A stretch of DNA of 64,000 nt from SSC4 sp964443225 (GCA_964443225.1 CAYUCC010000013.1:26052-90051); one strand, 5' to 3'; numbered from the stretch's first letter, positions 49,881 to 58,136 are shown. Numbers and translations are program-made. The notes: generated from the letters alone by a model not told the origin.

Positions 49881-51266
49881 CTACGCGGTCCGCTCGCTGG
49901 CCGCACCGCCCACACGCCGCGTCCGCCGCCGCGCCAGCCAGGGGGGCACGAGCAGGAAAATCAGCAGCGGCACGTACTGCAGCCCAATCGCCCACGCCTG
50001 CGGCTGTCTGTGGATGAAATAGATGTAGGAGAGGGCCACCAGGCCGGTGAAGAGCAGCCAGCCGGTGGCGGCGTCGAAACGCAGCCCCCACCGTCCGCGC
50101 TGAAGATCGACCACCAGCAGGGGAAGGATGGCGAGGAGATACCAGGAAAACAGGTTCTGCGACAGCAGTACGACCGCCGCCATGATCAACCAAACGCGCT
50201 GACGGGCCTGGTCGGCGGATCCGGCCGGCCGCCACACGAACCAGGCGCTCAGCCCGATCAGCACGCCAAACTGCACCAGCTGCATGGCGCCATACGGTGG
50301 TTTGTCCAGCTGCATCAGCCACTGCGCGGCTACCGCCAGCCAGTCGGCCGGTCCACCGTTGAACCGTTCGTCGAGGTAATTGGGCAAAAAACCCAGGACG
50401 CTGCCACCGTTGCCGAGGAACAACACATACCCGGCGGCCACCGTCGACGCAAACGCCAGGGGCGCTTTCCAATCGCGGCGTGTCCACAGCGCCGGCAGCC
50501 ACAGCGCCGGGTAGAGCTTGAGCAGCGTCGCCAGGCCAAGGCAGAATCCAAGCCACCCCGTCTGGCGGCGCTCGCGCACCAGCAGCGCGCCGGTGAGGGG
50601 CAGCAGCACCAGGGCGTCCATGTGACCGTGACCCGCAATCTCGAACACGGCCAGCGGACTCCAGGCCAGCACCACGATGCGCAGCGGGCTGAGGTGCCGC
50701 TGCCGCAGCCACACCGCCAGCAGCGCCAGTGTGGCCAGCTCGGCCAGCGTCATAGCCACCTTGGTCCAGGTGATGCTGTCCGGAACCACGGCGTAGATGC
50801 CGCGAAAGGCCAGCTGCGCCGCCGGGGGATAGATTGTCACAGCGCTTTTGCGGTTGATGTTCGGCCAGATTGTGCGGTCGGACAGGCGCAGCTGGATCAG
50901 GTCCGGTGCGTTCGGTGGATAGCGGTACGGGCTGATACCCGCCGCCTGCACGCGACCGTCCCACACGTAGCGGTACATGTCATCCGACAGGGTTGGAGCT
51001 GTGGGCAGCAGCAGCATACGAAACGCCACGCCGCCCAGCACGATCGTCAGCAGCGCGCCGCGTAAGGAACGCGGGCTGCTGTCGGCGGCGTGCTCCCAGG
51101 CCAATACCAGCACGATGGCCACCAGGTACAGGGCAAAGAGCGCAAAATAGACGACCTCGAAGGCCGGGATCGCGCGCCGCAGGTTGGGAATGCGCGCCAC
51201 CACGCCGTACAGGGCCAGACTGGCCAACCCCAGGCCAACTAGTATCGACAGCCGGTGCCGGAGCAT
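49881..51266 (-). CDS. GT-C type polytopic glycosyltransferase 2 (GT87/DUF2029-like)
   Basis: A 461-residue membrane protein with about 11 helices. The first outer loop holds PTLSDDMYRYVWDGRVQAAGISPYRYPP, whose Asp-Asp pair is the putative catalytic base, and IYPPAAQLAFRGIYAV follows. SWYLLAILPLLVV and the Arg-rich tail (ARRRTRRVGG) end the protein. Compared with GT-C 1, the loop motif (D-x-x-DYLVRG versus DDMYRYVWDG) is related but distinct, so the two probably add successive sugars. It starts 15 bp after the second DoxX gene. Confidence 0.88.
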   Translation of the reverse strand: MLRHRLSILVGLGLASLALYGVVARIPNLRRAIPAFEVVYFALFALYLVAIVLVLAWEHAADSSPRSLRGALLTIVLGGVAFRMLLLPTAPTLSDDMYRYVWDGRVQAAGISPYRYPPNAPDLIQLRLSDRTIWPNINRKSAVTIYPPAAQLAFRGIYAVVPDSITWTKVAMTLAELATLALLAVWLRQRHLSPLRIVVLAWSPLAVFEIAGHGHMDALVLLPLTGALLVRERRQTGWLGFCLGLATLLKLYPALWLPALWTRRDWKAPLAFASTVAAGYVLFLGNGGSVLGFLPNYLDERFNGGPADWLAVAAQWLMQLDKPPYGAMQLVQFGVLIGLSAWFVWRPAGSADQARQRVWLIMAAVVLLSQNLFSWYLLAILPLLVVDLQRGRWGLRFDAATGWLLFTGLVALSYIYFIHRQPQAWAIGLQYVPLLIFLLVPPWLARRRTRRVGGAASERTA

Positions 51267-51281
51267 GCGTTCACTGTGGTC

Positions 51282-51866
51282 TCACATCGCCAGCAGGGTG
51301 AGCTTGGCCAGCCGGCTGCCGCGCTCGCCGGCAGCCTTGAGCCGCGGGATCAGCAGCATATCGACGCCCCAGATGCGTCCCGGTGGCAGAAAGAAGAAGA
51401 TCAGCTGCAGCGTATAGAGCATGCCGTAGGTCCAGTACCACTCGAACGGCAGCGCGGTCAGGCCAATGTACAGATTGACCGCCTGGACGAAACCGAGCAG
51501 CGCACCCAGGCGCGAAAAAATGCCGAAGATCAGCGAGACCGCAATGAATACTTCCAGCAGCCAGATCAGCCAACCCATCCACGAGAGATTCGGGATAATG
51601 ACGTCCCGCACCAGCGCCTGGTGGATGGGCAGCTTCGACGCAATGGCCATCAGGCCGGTCCAGTCGCACAAACCGGACGTGCGGGCATTGAGGGCGGTAG
51701 TGACGGCGAAATCACTGGGGCAGCCAAACGCGGGCGGCATCTTCCACAGGAGCTGCGTGAACCACAGGTAGCCAATGATGAGCCGTCCGATGACCAACCC
51801 CAGGCCGCCGACGTTGTCGAGTTTGCCGGACAGACCGGGCAGCTGGTGCGAAAATAGTCTGAGCAT
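51282..51866 (-). CDS. DoxX-family membrane protein 2
   Basis: A 194-residue membrane protein with four predicted helices and an extra extracytoplasmic loop with two Cys (FGCPSDF, SGLCDWTG) not present in paralogue 1. Core strands are GRLIIGYLWFTQLLWKMPPAFG, HQALVRDVIIPNLSWMGWLIWLLEVFIAVSLIFGIF and ALLGFVQAVNLYIGLTALPFEWYWTYGML. The start at 51866 has GGGAGGA upstream. The Cys pair may take part in redox or sulfur transfer, which fits the DsrE and TusA-like neighbours. Confidence 0.82.
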   Translation of the reverse strand: MLRLFSHQLPGLSGKLDNVGGLGLVIGRLIIGYLWFTQLLWKMPPAFGCPSDFAVTTALNARTSGLCDWTGLMAIASKLPIHQALVRDVIIPNLSWMGWLIWLLEVFIAVSLIFGIFSRLGALLGFVQAVNLYIGLTALPFEWYWTYGMLYTLQLIFFFLPPGRIWGVDMLLIPRLKAAGERGSRLAKLTLLAM

Positions 51867-51892
51867 CTCTGGGTCCTCCCGCCAAGATGGCC

Positions 51893-53017
51893 CTACAAGC
51901 TCCAATACACGCCGCAGCTCGAGCACGCCACGTGCGGTTCGGTGCTCAACAGACGCGTGCGAAACTCCTGGTACAGTTCATCATTCCAGATCTGGGCAAA
52001 CGGCTGCTCGAACAGATTGCCAAGGATCAAACTGGCATAGTCGTTGGTGGCGAACGGCGAAATGCAGCACGGCAGGCAGTGGCCGTTGGCCGTGATGTAC
52101 GCCGTGGTCCACGGTCGCAAGCAGGCACGCCACGGCGCCACGTCGGGCGGCCGCGCGGCGGCCAGGCTGTTGCGTGGGTCGCGCGCACCCGAAGCACGAA
52201 ACTGGATGCCCAACGCGGCACTGAGGGCTTCACATTCGGCGATCACGGTGGCCTGCTCGTCGTCGCGCTGGCCGAAGATGGCAAACTCGGGGCGCGCCAT
52301 ACCAAACTGGTCGGCCTCTTCGCGGGCGAAGTAGGTCATACGCTGCACGTACACTTCGGGCACGCCGACCTGGGCCGCCAGACGGACCAGGTCGGGCAGT
52401 TCGCGCAGGTTATCCTGCGTCGCCACACACCAGATCGATACCGCCGGCGTTGGCGAACCCAGCCGCGCTTTGGTGGCCTGCAAACCCGCCAGGCCTTCGA
52501 TGATCTTATGCAGGAGATCAGCGCCGCGAATCCTGGCGTAGGTCTCGGCCGTGGCGCCGTCGATCGAGCAGCGGAACTGGTCCAGGCCGCTGCGCACGAG
52601 AGCCTCCTGCCAGGCGGGTGTGAGCAGCGTGCCGTTGGAGTTGAACAGAACCTCCACCTGCCGCGCTTTGAGGTAGCTGATCATCTCGGGCAGCGCACGA
52701 TTCAGGAGCGGCTCACCAATGCCATGCAGCACGGCACGCCGCATCTGCGGGAACTGGCTCACGATGTGCACGAACTCGTCGTAGCCCAGGGAGTGCAGCG
52801 GCTCGCGCGTAAAGTAGGTGCGCGGGCAGGTTTCACACAACAGGTTGCAGCGGTTCGTTACCTCGATGAACACCACCGTCGGTGACCAGGGCGCTGTAGC
52901 CTCGCGCGCGGCTCCGGCGGGCAGCCGGTAGGCATCGGGTAGAAAGTCCTGTTCGGGCAGCACCGTCGATAGGTCCGCAGCCGCCACGTCAGTCCACAGC
53001 GTGATGTCTTGTGCCAC
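51893..53017 (-). CDS. Radical-SAM/SPASM-like enzyme
   Basis: A 374-residue protein. The [4Fe-4S] motif is CNLLCETC (Cys57, Cys61, Cys64); LHGIGEPLLN is the SAM-binding strand and RCSIDGATAETYARIRG the second. The C-terminal third has ACLRPWTTAYITANGHCLPCC and HVACSSCGVYWSL, a SPASM/Twitch-like auxiliary-cluster region. The substrate is unknown; SPASM enzymes modify peptides, sugars or proteins. It lies 13 bp after the DsrE gene and 26 bp before DoxX 2. Confidence 0.9.
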   Translation of the reverse strand: MAQDITLWTDVAAADLSTVLPEQDFLPDAYRLPAGAAREATAPWSPTVVFIEVTNRCNLLCETCPRTYFTREPLHSLGYDEFVHIVSQFPQMRRAVLHGIGEPLLNRALPEMISYLKARQVEVLFNSNGTLLTPAWQEALVRSGLDQFRCSIDGATAETYARIRGADLLHKIIEGLAGLQATKARLGSPTPAVSIWCVATQDNLRELPDLVRLAAQVGVPEVYVQRMTYFAREEADQFGMARPEFAIFGQRDDEQATVIAECEALSAALGIQFRASGARDPRNSLAAARPPDVAPWRACLRPWTTAYITANGHCLPCCISPFATNDYASLILGNLFEQPFAQIWNDELYQEFRTRLLSTEPHVACSSCGVYWSL

Positions 53018-53030
53018 GGGAGAAATCGCC

Positions 53031-53390
53031 CTACCAGCTCAGGGTCTGCGCGCCGTTGACCATGGCCTCGATGGCCGCCGCCGCCCCGACCAGTTTGGCC
53101 CCCTCGATGAGCTGTTCCTGGGTGATCTCACGCGGTTTGGCACACGCACCGCAGACCCACAGGCTGCCGCCGGCATCGAGGAATTTCTGAATCAGCTCCC
53201 CAAGCGGCGCAAAACCGTTCGCCTGCAGACCGTCGGTGTAGCCTTTGGTCGCACACCACACGCCGTCTATCGTCAGCAGCACCGTGACGTCCTGGCCCGA
53301 CGTCAAACCGGCATTAGCCACGACCATGGCCAACGTGGCGCGCTCGACGTCGTCTCTCCCGCGCGTGTTGTTGATCAGAACATGTCCCAT
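53031..53390 (-). CDS. DsrE-family sulfur-relay-like protein
   Basis: A 119-residue protein. LATLAMVVANAGLTSGQDVTVLLTIDGVWCATKGY-type strands (ATLAMVVANAGL, VTVLLTIDGVWCATKGY) and the conserved Cys loop LWVCGACAKPREITQEQLIEGAKLVGA mark the DsrE/DsrF-like fold. The Cys pair could carry persulfide. GAGAGG precedes the ATG at 53390. The adjacent TusA-like gene is the usual partner of DsrE in sulfur transfer. Confidence 0.87.
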   Translation of the reverse strand: MGHVLINNTRGRDDVERATLAMVVANAGLTSGQDVTVLLTIDGVWCATKGYTDGLQANGFAPLGELIQKFLDAGGSLWVCGACAKPREITQEQLIEGAKLVGAAAAIEAMVNGAQTLSW

Positions 53391-53434
53391 CGTAGGTATC
53401 CTCTCGTGAAGTGGTGATTGGTACAGAACCGCTG

Positions 53435-53806
53435 TCAGGCGTGACGCAGCAGGTAGCGGTCGCGCATCTGCTCCACCAGCTGGTGACCGGTCATCCGGCA
53501 CCAGGCTGCCAGGTCGACGGCGACACTGGGATCGGTCGCATAGATCTCGAGGGTTTGGCCGGCCTGCAGGCGACGCATCAGGCTGGCGGTTTTTTCGAGC
53601 GCACCGTCACCGCACCCCTGGCTGCCCGCATCGAAGAAGGCGTCGGCACCCCACAGGGAAACGTTGGCAGTCGTTGGGTCTGTCGGTAACGTGGCAGGCA
53701 GCTGGGCCACTGTTTGCTCCGCAGCGGCCAGCCCCAGGCCAGACCATACGATCAAGGAAGTCTCAGTTCGACGAACGCCCACGGCGTTCGCAATGCCACT
53801 GGTCAC
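53435..53806 (-). CDS. TusA-like protein, in frame with the RAM-domain gene through a TGA
   Basis: Read from GTG at 53806, a 123-residue product. Residues 1-21 (VTSGIANAVGVRRTETSLIVW) are not an N-terminus but the last strand and helix of an AsnC/Lrp-type RAM domain begun in the preceding frame. Residues 58-113 form a TusA/SirA-like domain: FDAGSQGCGDGALEKTASLMRRL, GQTLEIYATDPSVAVDLAAWCRMTGHQLVEQ. The CPxP motif of TusA is CGDG, retaining Cys65, and a second Cys103 is typical. It is either the second half of a RAM-TusA fusion interrupted by TGA, or a re-initiated product. Confidence 0.7.
   Translation of the reverse strand: MTSGIANAVGVRRTETSLIVWSGLGLAAAEQTVAQLPATLPTDPTTANVSLWGADAFFDAGSQGCGDGALEKTASLMRRLQAGQTLEIYATDPSVAVDLAAWCRMTGHQLVEQMRDRYLLRHA
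53771..53791 (-). promoter_or_regulatory. Stable hairpin just downstream of an in-frame TGA (SECIS-like candidate)
   Basis: In the mRNA sense: a 9-bp stem (GCGAACGCC with GGCGTTCGT, one G-U pair) with loop GUG. The apical loop starts 24 nt after the TGA at 53807-53809 and begins with G, within the ranges described for bacterial SECIS elements. GC-rich coding sequence often folds like this by chance. Confidence 0.35.
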
Positions 53807-53983
53807 TCAGTCGCCGAGGGACTGCAGATCGGGACTTTCGATCAGGGCCACCAGGTCGTAACGTCCCGTAACGGCGTAAACCTCCCGGATGACCGAGCTG
53901 GCCAGCTGCATGCCCTGCAACTCGGGCAGCAGCTCCTGGACGCGCGTGGGCTCGGCTTCGATGAAGACGAAGGCACGAATCAT
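53807..53983 (-). CDS. RAM (Lrp/AsnC ligand-binding) domain, truncated by in-frame TGA
   Basis: A 58-residue peptide: MIRAFVFIEAEPTRVQELL ... VIREVYAVTGRYDLVALIESPDLQSLGD, then TGA. This is the first three quarters of a stand-alone RAM domain (normally about 75-80 residues; small-molecule binding, oligomer-forming). The missing strand and helix are encoded in the same frame immediately after the TGA. GAGGAG precedes the ATG at 53983, so initiation is robust. A nonsense mutation or base-calling error, re-initiation at the adjacent GTG, or recoding of the TGA could each explain it. Confidence 0.72.
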   Translation of the reverse strand: MIRAFVFIEAEPTRVQELLPELQGMQLASSVIREVYAVTGRYDLVALIESPDLQSLGD

Positions 53984-54029
53984 CTCTGTTCTCCTCTGTT
54001 GGCTTCCCACGGAAGCGATGGATCTACCC

Positions 54030-54896
54030 TCAGGTAAAAGTGCGCAGCACAGCCTGTCCGGTCTGTGCAATGATGTCGAGCTGCTCACGAATCTGATTCA
54101 CGGCGGTAGCCAGGGGAAAGATCTTACGACTGATCAGCATGTCGCTGTCGGTCGACAGGGGATGCCAGAACACACCATCCAGGTTGACCGTCACCTCGGG
54201 CACGAGGTTGGCCATCGTCAGGTCGATGCCCTCTTTGGAGTAACCGCGCCGTGCCAGGGGCCGAACGAAGTGGTACTCATCGGAGATGCCGAGGCTGCGG
54301 TGGAACTGGCACACCAGGTCGAGGTGCGGCGCATTGGCGGGCGTCTCGGTGGTGCTCAAACGGACCTGGAACCCGCGCGCCTGGAGCAGCTGGATGCCCT
54401 CCACGGTTTTCTGCCAGGTGCCAGCGCCGCGATACGCGTCGTGGTGTTCGGCCACGCCCCCGTCGAGGCTAACCTGGACGGCCAGGTTGTCGTTGGCAAT
54501 TGCCGCCAGCCGATCCAGACGCGAGCCGCGCAGGATCATGGCGTTGCTTAGCACCGTCGTATGCACGCGTGCCGACGAATAGGCCAGCATGTCGTAGATC
54601 TCGTTGAGGATGAAGGGTTCGCCCCCGGTAAAAAAGACCTCGCTGAAACCGAGCGCAACCGCTTCATCGACCAGGCGTTGGGCAGTGGCCAGCCCCAAGG
54701 CACGTCGCGGGGCGTTAGGACTCGATTTCGCCACGCAGTACGAGCAGCGCAGATTGCAGTCGTAGTTGGTATACAGCCACAGCCTCCAACGAAAAGCGGG
54801 TGCGTGACACGAGGGGTCGGAGACAGACTCACGCGCTGCATCGGGCGGCTGCGCGGGTGCATCCGACGATATCGCCGTCGGCGATGGGTGGGTCAT
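54030..54896 (-). CDS. Radical-SAM enzyme, first gene of the long reverse cluster
   Basis: A 288-residue protein from ATG 54896. The motif CNLRCSYC (Cys47, Cys51, Cys54), FFTGGEPFIL and LSNAMILRG are the [4Fe-4S], GGE and following strand of the radical-SAM barrel; SLDGGVAEHHDAYRGAGTW and RLSTTETPANA come next. No C-terminal SPASM cysteines are seen. The N-terminal 35 residues are polar and lack a family match. An upstream in-frame TTG at 54968 is less likely. Neither start has a strong ribosome-binding site. It lies 46 bp before the RAM gene. Confidence 0.88.
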   Translation of the reverse strand: MTHPSPTAISSDAPAQPPDAARESVSDPSCHAPAFRWRLWLYTNYDCNLRCSYCVAKSSPNAPRRALGLATAQRLVDEAVALGFSEVFFTGGEPFILNEIYDMLAYSSARVHTTVLSNAMILRGSRLDRLAAIANDNLAVQVSLDGGVAEHHDAYRGAGTWQKTVEGIQLLQARGFQVRLSTTETPANAPHLDLVCQFHRSLGISDEYHFVRPLARRGYSKEGIDLTMANLVPEVTVNLDGVFWHPLSTDSDMLISRKIFPLATAVNQIREQLDIIAQTGQAVLRTFT

Positions 54897-55069
54897 GTGG
54901 TTCACCGGTTCATCCAGATTGAAGTGGGGCCGCGCGTCAACCGGCGCAGCACCACAGGAATACCGCAAGTATTGCCGCTATTATGCGGATATTTTGCCAG
55001 AGTTAAGTAAGACTGCCTACAGCCGGGGTCAAAGAAAGTCGAACACGCATCGATTCGCCGGGGCGGCGT
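54897..55069. other. Gap before the long reverse cluster
   Basis: No gene is seen in this 173-bp gap. The only promoter candidate on the minus strand is TTGACC, 17 bp, TACTTA, with a poor -10, around 55000-55035. Readthrough from the helicase gene is also possible. Confidence 0.3.
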
Positions 55070-57379
55070 CTAGCCCACTTTGCGCAAATTGGCAAAACTC
55101 GCCAGCAGCTTCTTGATCCCTTTGTTACGGAACGCCACCGTCACTTCCTCGTCGTCTCCGCGCACTTCGCTGCTGATGACGGTGCCTTCACCAAACAGGC
55201 CGTGACTGACACGATCGCCGATCTTGAACTGCCCGTTGGCTTTGGGCGAGGGTGCCGGGCGCGGGGCCCTGGTGACGGCTGGGACGGCCGGCGGGCTGTA
55301 ACGATTGTTGGCGGCGCGATGGCGGGTGCGGCCTTCTGGGAAGTCATCGTCCCAGTCGTCGTCCGCACTGCGCCAGCGTTCGGTTGCGCGGGCGGCGGCG
55401 CGTGTGGCATCGACGCGGTGACGCAGTGACTTACCTTCGACCAGGCTAGCCGGGATGTCCTTGAGAAAACGCGATGGCTGGCTGACATCGTCACTGCCCC
55501 AGCGCGTACGGCGGAAGGCGTGCGACAGGTACAACCGGTCTTTGGCGCGCGTGATACCGACGTAGGCCAGGCGCCGTTCCTCCTGCAGCTCTTCGGGATC
55601 ATCCACGCTGCGGGCGTGGGGCAGCAGGCCCTCTTCCATGCCCACCATGAACACCACGGGGAACTCCAACCCCTTGGCGGTGTGCAGCGTCAACAGGGTG
55701 GGAACACTGGCCTGTTCGGGTAGGGCATCGGCGTCGGAAACAAGCGAAATTTCCTCGAGAAACAGCGCAAGGGCGTCATCTGTCGGCGCCGTGTCGTACT
55801 TGGTGGTCACCGCCCGCAGCTCCAGCACGTTGGCCCAGCGGTCTTCACCCTCAGTCGTTCCATCACGCACGAAGGTCTCATAACCCGCCTCGCGCAGCAC
55901 CCGATCCACCAGCTGGCCGACGGTCATCGTCAAGCGGGCGGTGCGCCACCCGACCAGCAGCCGGTAGAACTCCTCCAGCGCGTGCCGCGCGCGGGTGGTA
56001 AAGGGGTGTTCCGATGGGGTGTTCCCCGCGGCATCCGGTGTTGCGCGTTCGCCCACGAGCAGCGCCAGGGCGTCGAACGGTGTCATGCCGCGGGATCGCG
56101 CCCACTGCTCGAGCGTACCCAACGTCTTGCCACCGATGTTGCGCGCTGGTACGTTGATGATCCGCCCCAGGCTGACCCAATCGGCGGGGTTGTGAATGGC
56201 GCGCAGGTAACCCAACACATCCCGTACTTCCTTACGCTCGTAGAAGCGCGTCGCACCTACCAGGCGGTAGGGTAGGTTGCGCTGGATGAAAACCTCTTCC
56301 AGGGCACGTGATTGGGCATTGGTGCGGTACATGATTGCCATCTCGCCGGGGCGGCGCCCCTCCAGCACCAGGCTGGCGATCGTGTTGACCACAAAGCTGG
56401 CTTCCTCGGTTTCGTCGTAGGCTTCGAAGAGGTAAATCTGCTGCCCCTGCCCTTTATCGGTCACCATGCTGATCGGCTTGCGGTGGGGGTTATGCGCAAT
56501 CACGGCGTTGGCGGTGTCGAGGATTGTTTGCGTCGACCGGTAGTTGCGGTTGAGATTGATGACCTGTGCGTCGGGGTAGTCCTGGCGAAAGCGCTGGATG
56601 TTCCGGTAATCGGCTCCCCGGAAACGGTAGATCGATTGGTCCGGATCACCGACCACAAAAATGTTGCGCTGCGGCCCGACCAGCAGCCGTGTGAGTTCAT
56701 ACTGGGCACCGTTCGTATCCTGGAATTCGTCGACCAGCAGGTATTGGTATCGCTCCTGGTACTTACGGCGCACCGGCTCGTTTTCACGAAAGAGCTGAAC
56801 CGGCACCATCAGGAGGTCATCGAAATCGAGTGCATTCTGGAGTACAAGCAGCTCATGGTAGCGCTGAAAGATGCGGCCGATGACTTCCTCGCGATAGGTG
56901 CGCGGGAGGTAGTCATTGGGTCCCACGAGTTCGTTTTTGGCGCGGGAGATGACACTCAACATGGCCCAGGGCGAATAGACCTTCTCGTCGAGGTTCATCT
57001 CCTTGAGCACCTGGCGCATCAGGGCAAGCTGGTCGCTGCTGTCGTAGATGACAAAGCCGGCGGTGTAGGTCAGGTAATCGGCTTCACGCCGCAGAAGGCG
57101 TGCGCACAGGGCATGAAAGGTCCCAATACTGAGCCCCATCAGATCGGCACCCAGCAGGCTTTCGGTACGTTCGCGCATTTCGCGCGCTGCCTTGTTGGTA
57201 AAGGTCACGGCCATGATCTGCCAGGGCGCCGCGCGGCGCACCTGCACGATTTGCGCAATCCGGTGGGTCAGGACGCGTGTTTTGCCCGAACCGGGTCCCG
57301 CCAACACCAACACCGGGCCCTCGGTGGCCGTGACGGCGGCACGCTGTTCTGGGTTGAGCCCAGCCAAAATGTCGGTCAT
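55070..57379 (-). CDS. UvrD/PcrA-type superfamily 1 DNA helicase
   Basis: A 769-residue 3'-5' helicase for repair and replication restart. LNPEQRAAVTATEGPVLVLAGPGSGKTRVLTHRI is the Q/Walker A region, FQDTNGAQYELTRLL and GDPDQSIYRFRGA are motifs II/III, YRSTQTILDTANAVI motif IV, VATKGLEF-type THTAKGLEFPVVFMVGMEE motif V and EERRLAYVGITRAKDRLYLS motif VI. The C-terminal RIGDRVSHGLFGEGTVI is a Tudor-like RNA-polymerase-binding domain, as in PcrA. The ATG at 57379 overlaps the maf stop (ATGA). Confidence 0.95.
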   Translation of the reverse strand: MTDILAGLNPEQRAAVTATEGPVLVLAGPGSGKTRVLTHRIAQIVQVRRAAPWQIMAVTFTNKAAREMRERTESLLGADLMGLSIGTFHALCARLLRREADYLTYTAGFVIYDSSDQLALMRQVLKEMNLDEKVYSPWAMLSVISRAKNELVGPNDYLPRTYREEVIGRIFQRYHELLVLQNALDFDDLLMVPVQLFRENEPVRRKYQERYQYLLVDEFQDTNGAQYELTRLLVGPQRNIFVVGDPDQSIYRFRGADYRNIQRFRQDYPDAQVINLNRNYRSTQTILDTANAVIAHNPHRKPISMVTDKGQGQQIYLFEAYDETEEASFVVNTIASLVLEGRRPGEMAIMYRTNAQSRALEEVFIQRNLPYRLVGATRFYERKEVRDVLGYLRAIHNPADWVSLGRIINVPARNIGGKTLGTLEQWARSRGMTPFDALALLVGERATPDAAGNTPSEHPFTTRARHALEEFYRLLVGWRTARLTMTVGQLVDRVLREAGYETFVRDGTTEGEDRWANVLELRAVTTKYDTAPTDDALALFLEEISLVSDADALPEQASVPTLLTLHTAKGLEFPVVFMVGMEEGLLPHARSVDDPEELQEERRLAYVGITRAKDRLYLSHAFRRTRWGSDDVSQPSRFLKDIPASLVEGKSLRHRVDATRAAARATERWRSADDDWDDDFPEGRTRHRAANNRYSPPAVPAVTRAPRPAPSPKANGQFKIGDRVSHGLFGEGTVISSEVRGDDEEVTVAFRNKGIKKLLASFANLRKVG

Positions 57380-58044
57380 ATATTCGATGTCCCCTCGCGG
57401 GTGGTCTGGCAGCAAACGCCGCGCCAGCCATCACAGGCTTGTTCGGCGGCAACCGGCGGCGTGATGCCGTGTGCCTGCAGCGCCTCGATCACCTGCCCCA
57501 ACGGAAATCCGACTACACCGCTGTAACAGCCCACCAGGCCGGCGACCGGGTCGAACCCGGCGTGTTGAATGGCATAGGCACCCGCCTTATCGAGCGGATC
57601 GCCGGTCGCCACGTAGGCCACGATCTCGGCATCGGTGTAGTCGCGCATCCACACGTCGGTGATGCTGCACGTGGTGAATTCTTTCTGATCGAGGGTATTG
57701 AGTGAGGTCACGGCGGTCAACACCTGGTGCTGGCGACCGCGCAGCTGCTGCAGCATCGTCTCCGCGTCGTGCGCACCGTCTGGTTTTCCCATGACCGTGT
57801 CACCGAGCGCAACCACCGTATCGCACGCCAGAACGACAGCGCCGGGGCAGCGCGCCGCCACAGCGCGGGCCTTATGTTGGCTCAAACGCTGCGCCATGGC
57901 CGCGGGCAATTCCCCGGGCAGTGGGTCTTCCGGCACATCGGCGCTGACCACGACAAATGGCAGGCCCAGCCGTGCCAACAGGTCACGCCGGCGCGGCGAT
58001 CCGGAAGCGAGAATGAGAAGCGGTGCGGTGTCCGTGGATGCCAT
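57376..58044 (-). CDS. maf: Maf-like nucleoside triphosphate pyrophosphatase
   Basis: A 222-residue enzyme that removes non-canonical or modified NTPs. LILASGSPRRRDLLARLGLPF is the diagnostic N-terminus; VLACDTVVALGDTVMGKP carries the catalytic Asp, and DKAGAYAIQHAG the substrate loop. About 20 C-terminal residues beyond the family end contain two Cys. Its promoter ends 8 bp before the ATG with no ribosome-binding site, so the mRNA is probably leaderless. Confidence 0.93.
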   Translation of the reverse strand: MASTDTAPLLILASGSPRRRDLLARLGLPFVVVSADVPEDPLPGELPAAMAQRLSQHKARAVAARCPGAVVLACDTVVALGDTVMGKPDGAHDAETMLQQLRGRQHQVLTAVTSLNTLDQKEFTTCSITDVWMRDYTDAEIVAYVATGDPLDKAGAYAIQHAGFDPVAGLVGCYSGVVGFPLGQVIEALQAHGITPPVAAEQACDGWRGVCCQTTREGTSNI

Positions 58045-58052
58045 GGGGCTGC

Positions 58053-58081
58053 ATTGTAGCAGGGCGCGCCCACAGCGTCAA
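58053..58081 (-). promoter_or_regulatory. Promoter of maf-uvrD, probably leaderless
   Basis: Minus strand: TTGACG, 17-bp spacer, TACAAT, then GCAGCCCC and the ATG at 58044. The expected start lies 0-2 nt before the start codon. Confidence 0.6.
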
Positions 58082-58107
58082 AACCGCACCCCCACTCCTC
58101 AGGGCAT

Positions 58108-58136
58108 TTGCATAGTCTGCGCTTCTGTGGTAGAAT
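58108..58136 (+). promoter_or_regulatory. nrdR: Promoter of nrdR
   Basis: TTGCAT, 17-bp spacer, TAGAAT, with a TGG extension before the -10. The start is near 58143, giving a leader of about 170 nt that contains both NrdR boxes. A second possible -10, TATAGT at 58195-58200, lies within box 2. Confidence 0.55.

Noticed and set aside
49158..51065. Forward open frame of 635 codons opposite both GT-C genes
   Set aside because: Gln/Arg/His-rich antisense product of two membrane-protein genes; the sense strand has clear helices and GT-C motifs.
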